Translations under genes and position numbers: made by a program
DNA from: CAZQGO01 sp964593065
GTDB lineage: Bacteria; Oederibacteriota; JAAXVQ01
Reading direction: 5' to 3'
DNA: 64,000 nucleotides
Assembly: GCA_964593065.1 (NCBI GenBank)
Contig: CAZQGO010000005.1
Location: 1-64,000 of the forward strand
The notes under the pieces: generated by a model
What the model was told of the DNA's origin: nothing
Databases searched by the model: none
Seen by the model: the letters and a program-made list of their open reading frames with translations, nothing else
Part shown: one piece after another, positions 8,171 to 16,559 of the stretch
Layout: every line of letters begins with the position of its first letter
Numbering within the stretch: position 1 is the first letter of the stretch

Positions 8171-9172
8171 TTAGGCTCCGTTCTGGAAGTGTTTGATGAG
8201 TTCGGGCACAACCTCGTTGACGTCGCCGACGATTCCGAAGGTCGCGACTTTGAAAATTTCCGCATCCGGATTGCTATTCACCGCAATGATGACGTCGGAA
8301 GACTGCATGCCGGCCAAATGCTGGATGGCGCCGGATACGCCCAGGGCGAAATAGACTTTCGGGCAGACGGTTTTTCCGGTCTGGCCGACCTGATGGGAAT
8401 AGGGTACCCATCCGGCGTCCACGACGGCCCGCGAGGCTCCCACGGCCCCGCCGATGGTCGCCGCCAGATCGTGCACCAGCTTGAAATTCTCCTTGGAACC
8501 GATGCCGCGGCCGCCGGTCACGATGACGTCGGCCTCGGCCAAGTTGCAGGTATCTTCGACTTCCTTGACCACCTGGATCACCCGGGCGCGCAGGGGCAGA
8601 CGGTCGGGCGCGAGGCTTTTTTCGATGACTTCGCCCCTGCGTGCGGGATCCTTTGTCAGGGGTTTCATGACCTTGGGCCGCACGGTGGCCATCTGCGGCC
8701 TTTTTTCGGGGCAAATGATGGTCGCCATGATATTGCCGCCGTAAGCAGGCCGGGTGCCAAGCAGGATTTTCTGTTCCGGATCGATCTCCAAGCCCGTGCA
8801 GTCCGCGGTCATGCCCGTTTTCAAACGGGCGGCGACGCGGGGCACGAAGGAACGGCCGACGGCGGTGGCTCCCGCCAAAATCACGGCCGGATGGTGCTCC
8901 TCCGCCAGATCGCCCAACGCCTGCGCATAGGGCTCGTCCGCGAATTTCTCAAAAACCGGACTGTCCAGGTAATACACGCGGTCGGCGCCGTAGGCCGTCA
9001 GTTCATCCGCAGCCGGCCGCAGGTTGCTCCCGAGCAGCACGGCCACGAGTTTCTGTCCCAGGTCGTCGGCCAATTTTCTTCCCGCGCCCAGCAATTCAAA
9101 GGCCACGGAATGTATTTTCCCTTCCCGTTGCTCCGCATAAATCCAAACATCCTGGTAGGACTGTACGTCCAT
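8171..9172 (-). CDS. etfA: Electron transfer flavoprotein, alpha subunit
   Basis: 333 residues. The N-terminal half is the ETF domain. The C-terminal FAD-binding domain carries the family hallmarks: TGGRGIGSKENF, the VDAGWVPYSHQVGQTGKTV stretch and GVSGAIQHLAGMQSSDVIIAVN, then NPDAEIFKVATFGIVGDV. With EtfB it accepts electrons from acyl-CoA dehydrogenases. An AAGGAGG site lies 11 bases before the ATG. It lies 46 bases downstream of etfB. Confidence 0.97.
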   Translation of the reverse strand: MDVQSYQDVWIYAEQREGKIHSVAFELLGAGRKLADDLGQKLVAVLLGSNLRPAADELTAYGADRVYYLDSPVFEKFADEPYAQALGDLAEEHHPAVILAGATAVGRSFVPRVAARLKTGMTADCTGLEIDPEQKILLGTRPAYGGNIMATIICPEKRPQMATVRPKVMKPLTKDPARRGEVIEKSLAPDRLPLRARVIQVVKEVEDTCNLAEADVIVTGGRGIGSKENFKLVHDLAATIGGAVGASRAVVDAGWVPYSHQVGQTGKTVCPKVYFALGVSGAIQHLAGMQSSDVIIAVNSNPDAEIFKVATFGIVGDVNEVVPELIKHFQNGA

Positions 9173-9218
9173 GCTGACGGGTTCCTCCTTGCACGGGCCG
9201 GTCCGAAGAACCCGGCCT

Positions 9219-10010
9219 TTATTTTATCACGTTCATTTCCTTGATCTTGTGCACCAAGGCGGAGGCCATTTCCGGGACCGAGCCCTCGAGCATGGTGCCG
9301 TGATACTGGCGCTGCGGGCTGAAGGTCTTTTTCACCCTCGTGGGCGAGCCCTTCAAACCCACCTGGGTCACATCCAGGTCCGGAAGGTCCGCCACCCCCC
9401 AAACCTGTGGTTCATACTTCTTGGCCCGCATTTTGCCCTTGAGGGATTCCAGGCGGGGTTCATTGATCTCCTTCACGACGCTGACCAGGGCCGGAAGCGG
9501 GCTTTCCACCACATCATACCCGTCTTCCATCATGCGCTCGGCGCGGATGCGGTCCGGGGTGATTTCTTCGATCTTGCGCACCCAGGAAATCATCGGGATA
9601 TCCAGGCAGGCCGATACTTCGGGCCCCACCTGGGCCGTATCGCCGTCCACGGCCTGCTTGCCCGTGAGGATCAGGTGATATTCGCCGATCTTCCGGACGG
9701 CCATGGCCAGGGTATAGGAAGTGGCCCAGGTGTCCGAGCCGGCCAGCTTGGCATCCGTCAGGATAATGCCCTCATCCACGCCCATGCCGACGGCCTTGCG
9801 GATGACTTCCTTGGCTTGCGGCGGGCCCATGGTCAGGACCGTGATTTTGCCTCCCAATTTTTCCCGGATGCGCAGCGCCTCTTCCAGGGCGTATTCATCG
9901 AAAGGATTCAGGATGTTTTCCGTCCCCTCCCGCACCAGGGTGCCGGTCTCCGGGTTGATCTTGGCGCTGGTGGCCGCCACGACCTGCTTGATGAATACCA
10001 GGATGTGCAT
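9219..10010 (-). CDS. etfB: Electron transfer flavoprotein, beta subunit
   Basis: 263 residues. It opens with the family N-terminus (MHILVFIKQVVAATSAKINPETGTL in part), then NPFDEYALEEALRI and the AMP-binding segment GKQAVDGDTAQVGPE. It pairs with EtfA as an FAD/AMP heterodimer. The start has AAAGGAG 8 bases upstream. Its position between the acyl-CoA dehydrogenase and etfA marks a three-gene ETF-dehydrogenase unit. I could not tell from sequence whether this ETF is of the simple electron-carrier or the bifurcating type. Confidence 0.97.
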   Translation of the reverse strand: MHILVFIKQVVAATSAKINPETGTLVREGTENILNPFDEYALEEALRIREKLGGKITVLTMGPPQAKEVIRKAVGMGVDEGIILTDAKLAGSDTWATSYTLAMAVRKIGEYHLILTGKQAVDGDTAQVGPEVSACLDIPMISWVRKIEEITPDRIRAERMMEDGYDVVESPLPALVSVVKEINEPRLESLKGKMRAKKYEPQVWGVADLPDLDVTQVGLKGSPTRVKKTFSPQRQYHGTMLEGSVPEMASALVHKIKEMNVIK

Positions 10011-10077
10011 GCTCGCGTCTCCTTTGCCGCCGGCGGAAGGCCCCTAGCGCTTGCGCCAGGCCGCGGCCTGTGCCGGA

Positions 10078-11235
10078 TTATTTGCCTTTGGCGACTTCCT
10101 TGATCAACTGCAGGGCAATTTCATTGCGCTGGATTTGATTGGTGCCTTCGTAGATTTGGGTGATTTTCGCATCGCGCATCATTTTCTCCACTGGGTATTC
10201 CTTCATATAGCCGTAGCCGGCGAGAATTTGCACGGCATCCGTGGTCACGCGCATGGCGACATCGGAGGCGAACAACTTCGACATGGCCGACTCCTTGGCG
10301 AAACTTTTGCTTCCCGAATCGATGGTCCGGGCGGTCGCGTACACCAGGGCCCGGGCCGCCTCGACCTGCGTGGCCATGTCGGCCAGCATATGCTGGACGG
10401 CCTGAATGCTGGCGATCGGCTGGCCGAATTGCACGCGCTGCCGGGCGTAGACCACGGCTTCCTCCACGGCCCCGGCGGCGATCCCGAGGGCCTGCGCGGC
10501 CACGCCGGGCCGCGAGTTGTAGAGGGTGTTGACGGCCACGATGAAACCCATGCCTTCCTTGGCCAGCACGTTGGCCGCGGGCACCCGGCAATTGGAAAAA
10601 ACCAGTTCCCGGGTGGCGGAGGCCCGGATGCCCATCTTGTTTTCCTTCTTGCCGAAGGTGAAGCCCGGCGTGCCTTTTTCCACGATGAAGGCCGTGGCGC
10701 CGCGGCTGCCCTTGGCCTTGTTGGTCATGGCGATGACCGTGTAGGTTTCCGCCTCCCCGCCGTTGGTGATCCACTGCTTCGTGCCGTTCAACACATAATC
10801 ATCCCCGTCGCGCACGGCCGTCGTCTGCATGTTGCCGGCGTCCGAACCCGCGCCGGCCTCGGTCAGCCCGAAGGCCGCCAGTTTCCGGCCCGCGGCGATG
10901 TCCGGCAGATATTTCTTTTTCTGCGCCTCGCTGCCGAACAGCAGGAGCGGAAAAGTCCCCAAGGCCGTCGAAGCCATGGCCAGGGAAATGCCGCCGCACA
11001 CCTTGGATAATTCCTCCACGGCCAGGCAGAGATCGAACACTCCGCCCCCCATGCCGCCGAACTCCTGGGGGATGTACAGGCCCATCAAATCCGCGGCCGC
11101 CATCTCCTTGACGATGTCCCAGGGAAAAATGCCCTCTTCATCGTATTGGGCGCGCACCGGTTTGATCTTGGATTGGGCCAATTCCCGGCTGGTATCGACG
11201 ATCATTTGCTGTTCTTCGGTTAAAAAATAATTCAT
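10078..11235 (-). CDS. Acyl-CoA dehydrogenase, short/medium-chain type
   Basis: 385 residues, a standard single-domain acyl-CoA dehydrogenase that oxidises acyl-CoA to trans-2-enoyl-CoA with FAD. FAD/substrate motifs include AFGLTEAGAGSDAG (about 122-134) and WITNGG. The catalytic base is E363 in KITQIYEGTNQIQR, the position used by short- and medium-chain enzymes. The most similar known proteins are butyryl-CoA dehydrogenases, but chain length cannot be read from sequence. Its start overlaps the rnc stop by 4 bases (ATGA) and has a strong AAGGAGGAGG site. Confidence 0.93.
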   Translation of the reverse strand: MNYFLTEEQQMIVDTSRELAQSKIKPVRAQYDEEGIFPWDIVKEMAAADLMGLYIPQEFGGMGGGVFDLCLAVEELSKVCGGISLAMASTALGTFPLLLFGSEAQKKKYLPDIAAGRKLAAFGLTEAGAGSDAGNMQTTAVRDGDDYVLNGTKQWITNGGEAETYTVIAMTNKAKGSRGATAFIVEKGTPGFTFGKKENKMGIRASATRELVFSNCRVPAANVLAKEGMGFIVAVNTLYNSRPGVAAQALGIAAGAVEEAVVYARQRVQFGQPIASIQAVQHMLADMATQVEAARALVYATARTIDSGSKSFAKESAMSKLFASDVAMRVTTDAVQILAGYGYMKEYPVEKMMRDAKITQIYEGTNQIQRNEIALQLIKEVAKGK

Positions 11236-11981
11236 GCCTCCTCCTTGGGCGGCTTGCGGTCATGTCCCTGCAGGGCCTGAAGCGCATGGGCTGCGGCCTC
11301 CTGGGCCGCAAGTTTCTTATTTGGCCCCCGGCCCCGGCCGTATTCCCGGCCGCCGATGACCGCCGCGACCTCGTAGCTCCGGTGGTGGTCCGGCCCGGAA
11401 ATCTTCCGAACCGGATAGCTCGGAAGATCGCCAAGACGCTGCTGGCAGTATTCCTGCAAAACGGACTTGTAATCCGTTTCCCCCGGCCGGCCGGAGGAAC
11501 GTTCCAGCTCCTCCCGCCACACCTCCAGCACGACGCGTTCCACGGCCGGGAGTCCGCCGGCCAGAAACAGGGCGCCCATCACCGCTTCCAGTGCGTTGGC
11601 CAGGATGGAGTCGCGCTCGCGCCCGCCGCTGGCCTTCTCGCCCCGTCCCAGCAACAACGCCTCTCCCAGCCGCAGGCGGCGCGCATACCTGGCCAGCACG
11701 GGCGCGGACACCAGCCTCGCCTTGGCCTTGGAGAGATCCCCTTCGTCGCTGTCGGGCAGAATTTCATAAACCCGGCGGGCGATGACCAGCCCCAGGACCG
11801 CGTCCCCGAGAAATTCCAGCCTTTCATTGGCCGCCCGGTCCCCGGCTCGAGGAGGAGCGGATGCTTCGTTCGTCCAGGACCGGTGCGTCAGCGCCAGCCG
11901 GAAAAGATCTTCCTCTCCGGGCGCAATTCCCATCCGGTCCAGAAGCCGGGCGACGGCCTGCGCGTGCGCTCCGGGATTCAT
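11232..11981 (-). CDS. rnc: Ribonuclease III
   Basis: 249 residues. The catalytic domain has the signature NERLEFLGD at 52-60 and the downstream acidic residues needed for two-metal cleavage of double-stranded RNA (DSDEGDLSKAKARLVS). A double-stranded-RNA-binding domain follows from about residue 165 (DYKSVLQEYCQQR to AAAHALQAL). It lies directly after fabF, the common fab-acpP-fabF-rnc order, and is translationally coupled to the acyl-CoA dehydrogenase. Its own ribosome site is weak (GAGGGTC). Confidence 0.97.
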   Translation of the reverse strand: MNPGAHAQAVARLLDRMGIAPGEEDLFRLALTHRSWTNEASAPPRAGDRAANERLEFLGDAVLGLVIARRVYEILPDSDEGDLSKAKARLVSAPVLARYARRLRLGEALLLGRGEKASGGRERDSILANALEAVMGALFLAGGLPAVERVVLEVWREELERSSGRPGETDYKSVLQEYCQQRLGDLPSYPVRKISGPDHHRSYEVAAVIGGREYGRGRGPNKKLAAQEAAAHALQALQGHDRKPPKEEA

Positions 11982-11996
11982 GGTTCGGGGAGACCC

Positions 11997-13238
11997 TCAG
12001 GGTTCAAAACGCCTGACCAGCAGCGAGATATTATGCCCGCCGAAGCCGAACGAATTTGAAATCGCGGTCCCCACGCGGATCCGCCGGGCGCCTTCCGGAA
12101 CGAAATCCAGGTCGCACTCCGGATCCGGATTCTCGAGGTTGATCGTGGGATGGACGACCTGGTCGGTGAGGCTCTTGACCACGGCCACGAATTCGATCCC
12201 GCCGGCCGCCCCCAGGGGGTGGCCGATCATGGACTTGGTTGAGGAGACGGCCAGGCGTTGGGCGTGCTGGCCGAAAATTTTCTTGATGGCCCTGCACTCG
12301 GCGATGTCCCCCTGCTGAGTGGAAGTGCCGTGGGCGTTGATGTAATCCACCTCTTCGGGACGGAGGCCGGCATCGTTGAGGGCCATCTGCATGGCCCGGG
12401 CGCCGCCCAGTCCTTCGGGCTGGGGCGCCGTGATGTGGTAAGCATCTTCCGAAAAGCCGACGCCGCTGATTTCGGCCAGAATGGTCGCACCCCGCGCCTG
12501 GGCGTGTTCCAGGGACTCCAGCAGGGCCAGGCCCGCGCCCTCCGCGATGACGAACCCGTCCCGTTCCCGGTCAAAAGGACGGGAGGCGCGCTCGGGCTCC
12601 TGATTGCGGACGGACAAGGCCTTGGCGGAGCAGAATCCGGCCACGGACAGGGGCGTGACCACGGATTCCGTACCGCCCGCCAGCATCACGTCCGCATCCC
12701 CGTATTTGATCAGCCGCATGGCATCCGCCAGCGCGTTGTTGCCGGACGCGCAGGCCGTGACCGTGCAACCGTTCGGACCGCCCAGCCCGTATTTGATGGC
12801 GATGTGGCCGGCGGCCATGTTGGGAATCATCATGGGAATGAGAAACGGGGAGACGCGGGAAGGCCCCTTGTGCAAAAGAATCTCGTTTTGGATTTCCAGC
12901 ACCTTGAGGCCGCCGATGCCGGCTCCGACGATGACACCGAACCGGTCGCGGTTAATTCGATCCCAATCCAGGCCCGCCTGGGTCAACGCCTGCTGCGCGG
13001 CCACGACCGCGAACTGGACGAAAAAGTCCAGGCGGCGGGCCTCCTTGCGGTCCACCAGCGGTTCCGGATTGAAATTCTTGACCTCGCCTGCGATCTGGGA
13101 ATCAAACGCCGCGGGGTCGAAATGGGTAATTCTCGCCACACCGGATTTGCCGGCTAGGGCGTTTTGCCAAAAACTGTCCACGGTATTGCCTAGGGGGGTA
13201 ACCGCTCCCAGTCCGGTCACCACCACCCGCTTCGCCAT
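11997..13238 (-). CDS. fabF: 3-oxoacyl-[ACP] synthase II (KAS II)
   Basis: 413 residues, the family length. It condenses malonyl-ACP with acyl-ACP during chain elongation. The catalytic triad is visible at the expected positions: C163 in VTACASGNNAL, H303 in NAHGTSTQQGD and H340 in KSMIGHPLGAAGG. The start has GGGAGG about 9 bases upstream. A 212-base gap with a terminator-like hairpin separates it from acpP. It lies 15 bases before rnc. Confidence 0.98.
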   Translation of the reverse strand: MAKRVVVTGLGAVTPLGNTVDSFWQNALAGKSGVARITHFDPAAFDSQIAGEVKNFNPEPLVDRKEARRLDFFVQFAVVAAQQALTQAGLDWDRINRDRFGVIVGAGIGGLKVLEIQNEILLHKGPSRVSPFLIPMMIPNMAAGHIAIKYGLGGPNGCTVTACASGNNALADAMRLIKYGDADVMLAGGTESVVTPLSVAGFCSAKALSVRNQEPERASRPFDRERDGFVIAEGAGLALLESLEHAQARGATILAEISGVGFSEDAYHITAPQPEGLGGARAMQMALNDAGLRPEEVDYINAHGTSTQQGDIAECRAIKKIFGQHAQRLAVSSTKSMIGHPLGAAGGIEFVAVVKSLTDQVVHPTINLENPDPECDLDFVPEGARRIRVGTAISNSFGFGGHNISLLVRRFEP

Positions 13239-13353
13239 CGCTTCCCTCCCGGCACGACTTGCTTCGTGCAGCCCTTCCGTCCGCCCCCGGCGCGGTCAAC
13301 CTTGCGCCGGAAGAAACGCGGCCGGGGTTCTTCAACCCCGACCCGGAAGCGCC

Positions 13354-13388
13354 AAAAAGTACCCCGCCCGCTTAGGACGCGGGCGGGG
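13354..13388 (-). terminator. Terminator-like hairpin between acpP and fabF
   Basis: Minus-strand RNA forms a perfect 10-bp GC stem (CCCCGCCCGC/GCGGGCGGGG, 13388-13379 with 13371-13362) with a 7-base loop, followed three bases later by five U (13358-13354). A second hairpin (CGGGGTT/AACCCCG, 13323-13340) follows without a U-run. The U-run is short, so partial termination is likely. Apart from these hairpins the 212-base gap holds nothing recognisable. Confidence 0.6.
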
Positions 13389-13450
13389 AATGCATGGGGT
13401 TCAGTTGAAATTCAAGCCAGAAAAATCCTGGGTTGAAAGGTGAAGGAAAT

Positions 13451-13696
13451 CTAAGATTGCGCCACGTTCGCGTGGGATTTGATATATTCAATCGCGTCGC
13501 CCACGGTTTTGATCTTCTCCGCATCCTCGTCCGGAATTTCCATATTGAATTCCTCTTCCAGGGCCATCACCAGTTCCACCGTATCCAAAGAATCCGCACC
13601 CAGATCGTCGATAAAGGAAGCCTCGTTGGTCACCTCGTCCGCATCCACGCCCAACTGATCCACGATGATCTCTTTTACTTTATCCTCTAAAGCCAC
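13451..13696 (-). CDS. acpP: Acyl carrier protein
   Basis: 81 residues, acidic. The phosphopantetheine attachment serine is S36 in DDLGADSLDTVELVMALEEEF. It carries growing acyl chains between the Fab enzymes encoded around it. The ATG has GGAGGA about 8 bases upstream. It lies between fabG and fabF, the usual order. The terminator-like hairpin downstream would let acpP mRNA exceed fabF mRNA, which fits the high ACP demand known in other bacteria. Confidence 0.98.
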   Translation of the reverse strand: MALEDKVKEIIVDQLGVDADEVTNEASFIDDLGADSLDTVELVMALEEEFNMEIPDEDAEKIKTVGDAIEYIKSHANVAQS

Positions 13697-13780
13697 GTCG
13701 GTATGTCCTCCTTCAAGAGTAGTGTGAACAATAAGCCATCTCCGGGATGCACTCGCAAGTGAACCTCCTCCCGGAGTCCA

Positions 13781-14524
13781 TTACATGACCATGCCGCCAT
13801 CCACGGTAAGGACCTGGCCAGTGATATAGGCCGCCTCCTCCGAGGCCAAGAAGGCCACTACTTTGGCCACGTCCTCCGGCGTACCGAGGCGTCCCAGGGG
13901 GATCTGCTTCAGCAAATTCTGCTTCGCATCCTCCGACAGGACGTCGGTCATGGCGGTTTTGATGAATCCCGGCGCCACCGCGTTTACGGTAACGGCGCGC
14001 GGGGCCAATTCCCGGGCGCTGGTCTTGGTCAGACCGATGACCCCGGCCTTGCTGGCCGAATAATTCGCTTGACCCACGTTGCCCATCAAACCCACAACCG
14101 AAGCGATGTTGATGATCCGCCCCGACCGTTGTTTCATCATGACGCGGCTCACGGCCCGGATGCCGTGAAACGTACCCTTCAAGTTGATCTGGATCACCGT
14201 GTCCCAGTCGGTTTCGCTCATGCGTACGAGCAAACCATCCCGGGTGACCCCCGCGTTATTGACCAATATATCGAGGCGGTTATATTTGTCAACCGTTTTT
14301 TTGATCCCTTCCTCGACTTCTTCCAGGATAGAAACGTCCATTTTTAAAGGTAAAACTTGTCGTCCCGTTTCCTCCGCCAACGCCGCCGCGGTTTCCTCCA
14401 CGCGGGTCAGATTAATGTCCGCCAAGCTCAGGTCGGCGCCGCAAACGGCCAATTCCCGGGATATGGCCCGTCCGATGCCCTGGGCTCCGCCGGTGATCAG
14501 AGCTACTTTTCCGCGTAAATTCAT
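13781..14524 (-). CDS. fabG: 3-oxoacyl-[ACP] reductase
   Basis: 247 residues from the ATG at 14524, the typical length. That start has GGGAGG 9 bases upstream. A longer frame from 14584 and an ATG at 14533 are less likely because they lie upstream of or against that site. It is a short-chain dehydrogenase: NADPH-binding TGGAQGIGR (11-19), NNAG, and catalytic S142, Y155 and K159 (IASVVGLMGNVGQANYSASK). It reduces 3-oxoacyl-ACP in each elongation cycle. Confidence 0.97.
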   Translation of the reverse strand: MNLRGKVALITGGAQGIGRAISRELAVCGADLSLADINLTRVEETAAALAEETGRQVLPLKMDVSILEEVEEGIKKTVDKYNRLDILVNNAGVTRDGLLVRMSETDWDTVIQINLKGTFHGIRAVSRVMMKQRSGRIINIASVVGLMGNVGQANYSASKAGVIGLTKTSARELAPRAVTVNAVAPGFIKTAMTDVLSEDAKQNLLKQIPLGRLGTPEDVAKVVAFLASEEAAYITGQVLTVDGGMVM

Positions 14525-14580
14525 GGCTTCCATCCTCCCTTTAAATCGCGCGGCCGACGTCACGAGTTCCGGATCGCCGT

Positions 14581-15537
14581 TCAACCGCCTGTCAAGACCC
14601 GGCTCAGCTCCGCAGCCAGAGTGGAGATCTCCTCCGGGGAAAAAGCCCCCCAGGAGGGCACGTCCGGGGCTATTTTCTTGAGCAGGCCGCGCAAAACCTT
14701 TCCGGGGCCGACTTCAACCGCGCCCTGCACCTGCTGGCTCAGCATGTCCCGGACCGATTCCTCCCAGCGTACGGCCCCGGACACTTGGGCCACCAGCGAC
14801 CGGCGGATGTCTTCGGGATTTTGCAGCCTGCGCGCGGAGACATTGGCCCACACCGGAAAAGCCGGGTCCCGGAAATCCACCCGGGCCACCTCCGGGGCCA
14901 ATTGCTCCGCCGCGGTCCGCATGAATTGCGAATGAAAAGGTCCCGACACCTTGAGGGGAATCACCCGCGTCTTGTTCTCGGCCGCCAGGGACGCCAAACG
15001 CCCCAGGGCTTCCTCGGAACCGGAAACCACCACCTGGCCCGGGCAATTCAAATTTGCCACCTGCACCCCGCCCCCGCTGTTCGCGGCGCGGCAGAGACCC
15101 TCCACCTCGGCCGGATCCAGCCCGATCACGGCCGCCATGCCACCCCGGGAGGACCGGGCCGCGGTTTGCATCAGCAAGCCCCGCGTTCGGACCAGGCCCA
15201 GGGCCTGGGCAAAAGGCAGACTTCCGGCTGCGACCAGGGCAGAATACTCCCCCAGAGAATGGCCCGCTGCCAGACAGCGTTCCTGCGGAAGGTCCACCTG
15301 GTCCAAGAGGGCCTGCCAGGCCGCCACGGAAGCGGTCAGCAGGGCCGGCTGGGCGATCTCCGTGGCATTCAGCTCGGCTTCCGGTCCCTCCAGGATCATG
15401 CGGCTGAGCGGCAGCCCCAGGACCTCATCGGCCTGCTCGTAAACCGCGCGTGCACGCGGAAAAGCCTGGACCAGTTCACGGCCCATGCCCACGAATTGCG
15501 AACCCTGTCCCGGAAAAAAAATTGCCAGCTTGCTCAT
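14581..15537 (-). CDS. fabD: Malonyl-CoA:ACP transacylase
   Basis: 318 residues from the ATG at 15537, which has AGGAG 6 bases upstream; an in-frame TTG six codons earlier is less likely. It loads malonyl groups onto ACP. Family marks are FFPGQGSQFVGMG near the N-terminus, nucleophile S94 in GHSLGEYSALVAAG, and the catalytic His in GPFHSQFM. It lies 32 bases after fabH. Confidence 0.97.
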   Translation of the reverse strand: MSKLAIFFPGQGSQFVGMGRELVQAFPRARAVYEQADEVLGLPLSRMILEGPEAELNATEIAQPALLTASVAAWQALLDQVDLPQERCLAAGHSLGEYSALVAAGSLPFAQALGLVRTRGLLMQTAARSSRGGMAAVIGLDPAEVEGLCRAANSGGGVQVANLNCPGQVVVSGSEEALGRLASLAAENKTRVIPLKVSGPFHSQFMRTAAEQLAPEVARVDFRDPAFPVWANVSARRLQNPEDIRRSLVAQVSGAVRWEESVRDMLSQQVQGAVEVGPGKVLRGLLKKIAPDVPSWGAFSPEEISTLAAELSRVLTGG

Positions 15538-15569
15538 TTTTGCTCCTTCAGACAATCCATTCTCCCGGC

Positions 15570-16559
15570 CTACCAGCGGAGGATGGAGGCTCCCCAGCTC
15601 AAGCCCGCTCCGAAGGCCGCCAGCGCCACGATCATCCCGGGCCCCAGACGGCCTGTTTCCTTGGCCTCGGCCAGGGCGATGGGCACCGAGGCCGCCGAAG
15701 TATTGCTGTAGCGGTCGATGTTGACCATGATTTTCTCCATCGGCAGATGGAAATGCCTGGCGGCGGACTGGATAATCCGGATATTCGCCTGGTGCGGCAC
15801 CAGCAGGTCCAGGTCCGAAATCTTCAGTCCCGCCTTCACCAGGGCCTGCTCGACGCTCTCCCCGAGAATCCGGACGCCGAATTTGTAGATTTCCTGTCCA
15901 TTCATTTTCATGTAATGCAAACGCCGGTCGATGGTTTCATGGGAGGTGGGAAGGCGCGAGCCGCCGGCCGGGACCCACAGCTGTTCAATTCCGCGCGCGT
16001 CCGTGCCCAGGATACTGGACAATACTTCCCCCTGGCGGGCATCCGCCGACAGGAGCACGGCCCCGGCGCCATCCCCCATCAGCACGCAGGTGGCACGGTC
16101 CTGCCAGTCCAACAGGTAGGAGAATTTTTCCGTAGCCACGATCAGGACGCGTTCGGCTTCCCCGGCGGCGACCATCTGCGCTCCCACCGTAAAGGCGAAT
16201 TGAAAGCCCGCGCACACGGCCGTGAGGTCGAAGGCGCCGGCGTTGCTGGCGCCGATCCGGTTTTGAATCAGGGCGGCCGTGTTGGGAAAATACATGTCGG
16301 GCGAGGCGGTGGCCACGATAATCATGTCCACGGCTTCCGCCGCCACACCGGCGTCCGTCAGCGCACGCTGCGCCGCCACCACCCCCAGATCCGAGGCCGC
16401 CTGGTCCGGTGCGGCGATCCGGCGTTCCCGGATGCCGGTGCGCGTCCAAATCCACTCATCCGAGGTTTCGAGGCGCTGCTCCAGTTCCTGGTTCGCGAGC
16501 ACGCGCTCCGGCAAATAATATCCCATGCCGGAGATGCCGACTCGTCGCGGGGCCCTCAT
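15570..16559 (-). CDS. fabH: 3-oxoacyl-[ACP] synthase III (KAS III)
   Basis: 329 residues. It starts fatty-acid synthesis by condensing an acyl-CoA primer with malonyl-ACP. The Cys-His-Asn triad is C116 (LTAVCAGFQFAF), H256 (LVPHQANIRII) and N286 (RYSNTSAASVP). The start overlaps the plsX stop by 4 bases (ATGA), so translation is probably coupled. Primer preference, straight or branched, cannot be read from the sequence. Confidence 0.97.
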   Translation of the reverse strand: MRAPRRVGISGMGYYLPERVLANQELEQRLETSDEWIWTRTGIRERRIAAPDQAASDLGVVAAQRALTDAGVAAEAVDMIIVATASPDMYFPNTAALIQNRIGASNAGAFDLTAVCAGFQFAFTVGAQMVAAGEAERVLIVATEKFSYLLDWQDRATCVLMGDGAGAVLLSADARQGEVLSSILGTDARGIEQLWVPAGGSRLPTSHETIDRRLHYMKMNGQEIYKFGVRILGESVEQALVKAGLKISDLDLLVPHQANIRIIQSAARHFHLPMEKIMVNIDRYSNTSAASVPIALAEAKETGRLGPGMIVALAAFGAGLSWGASILRW

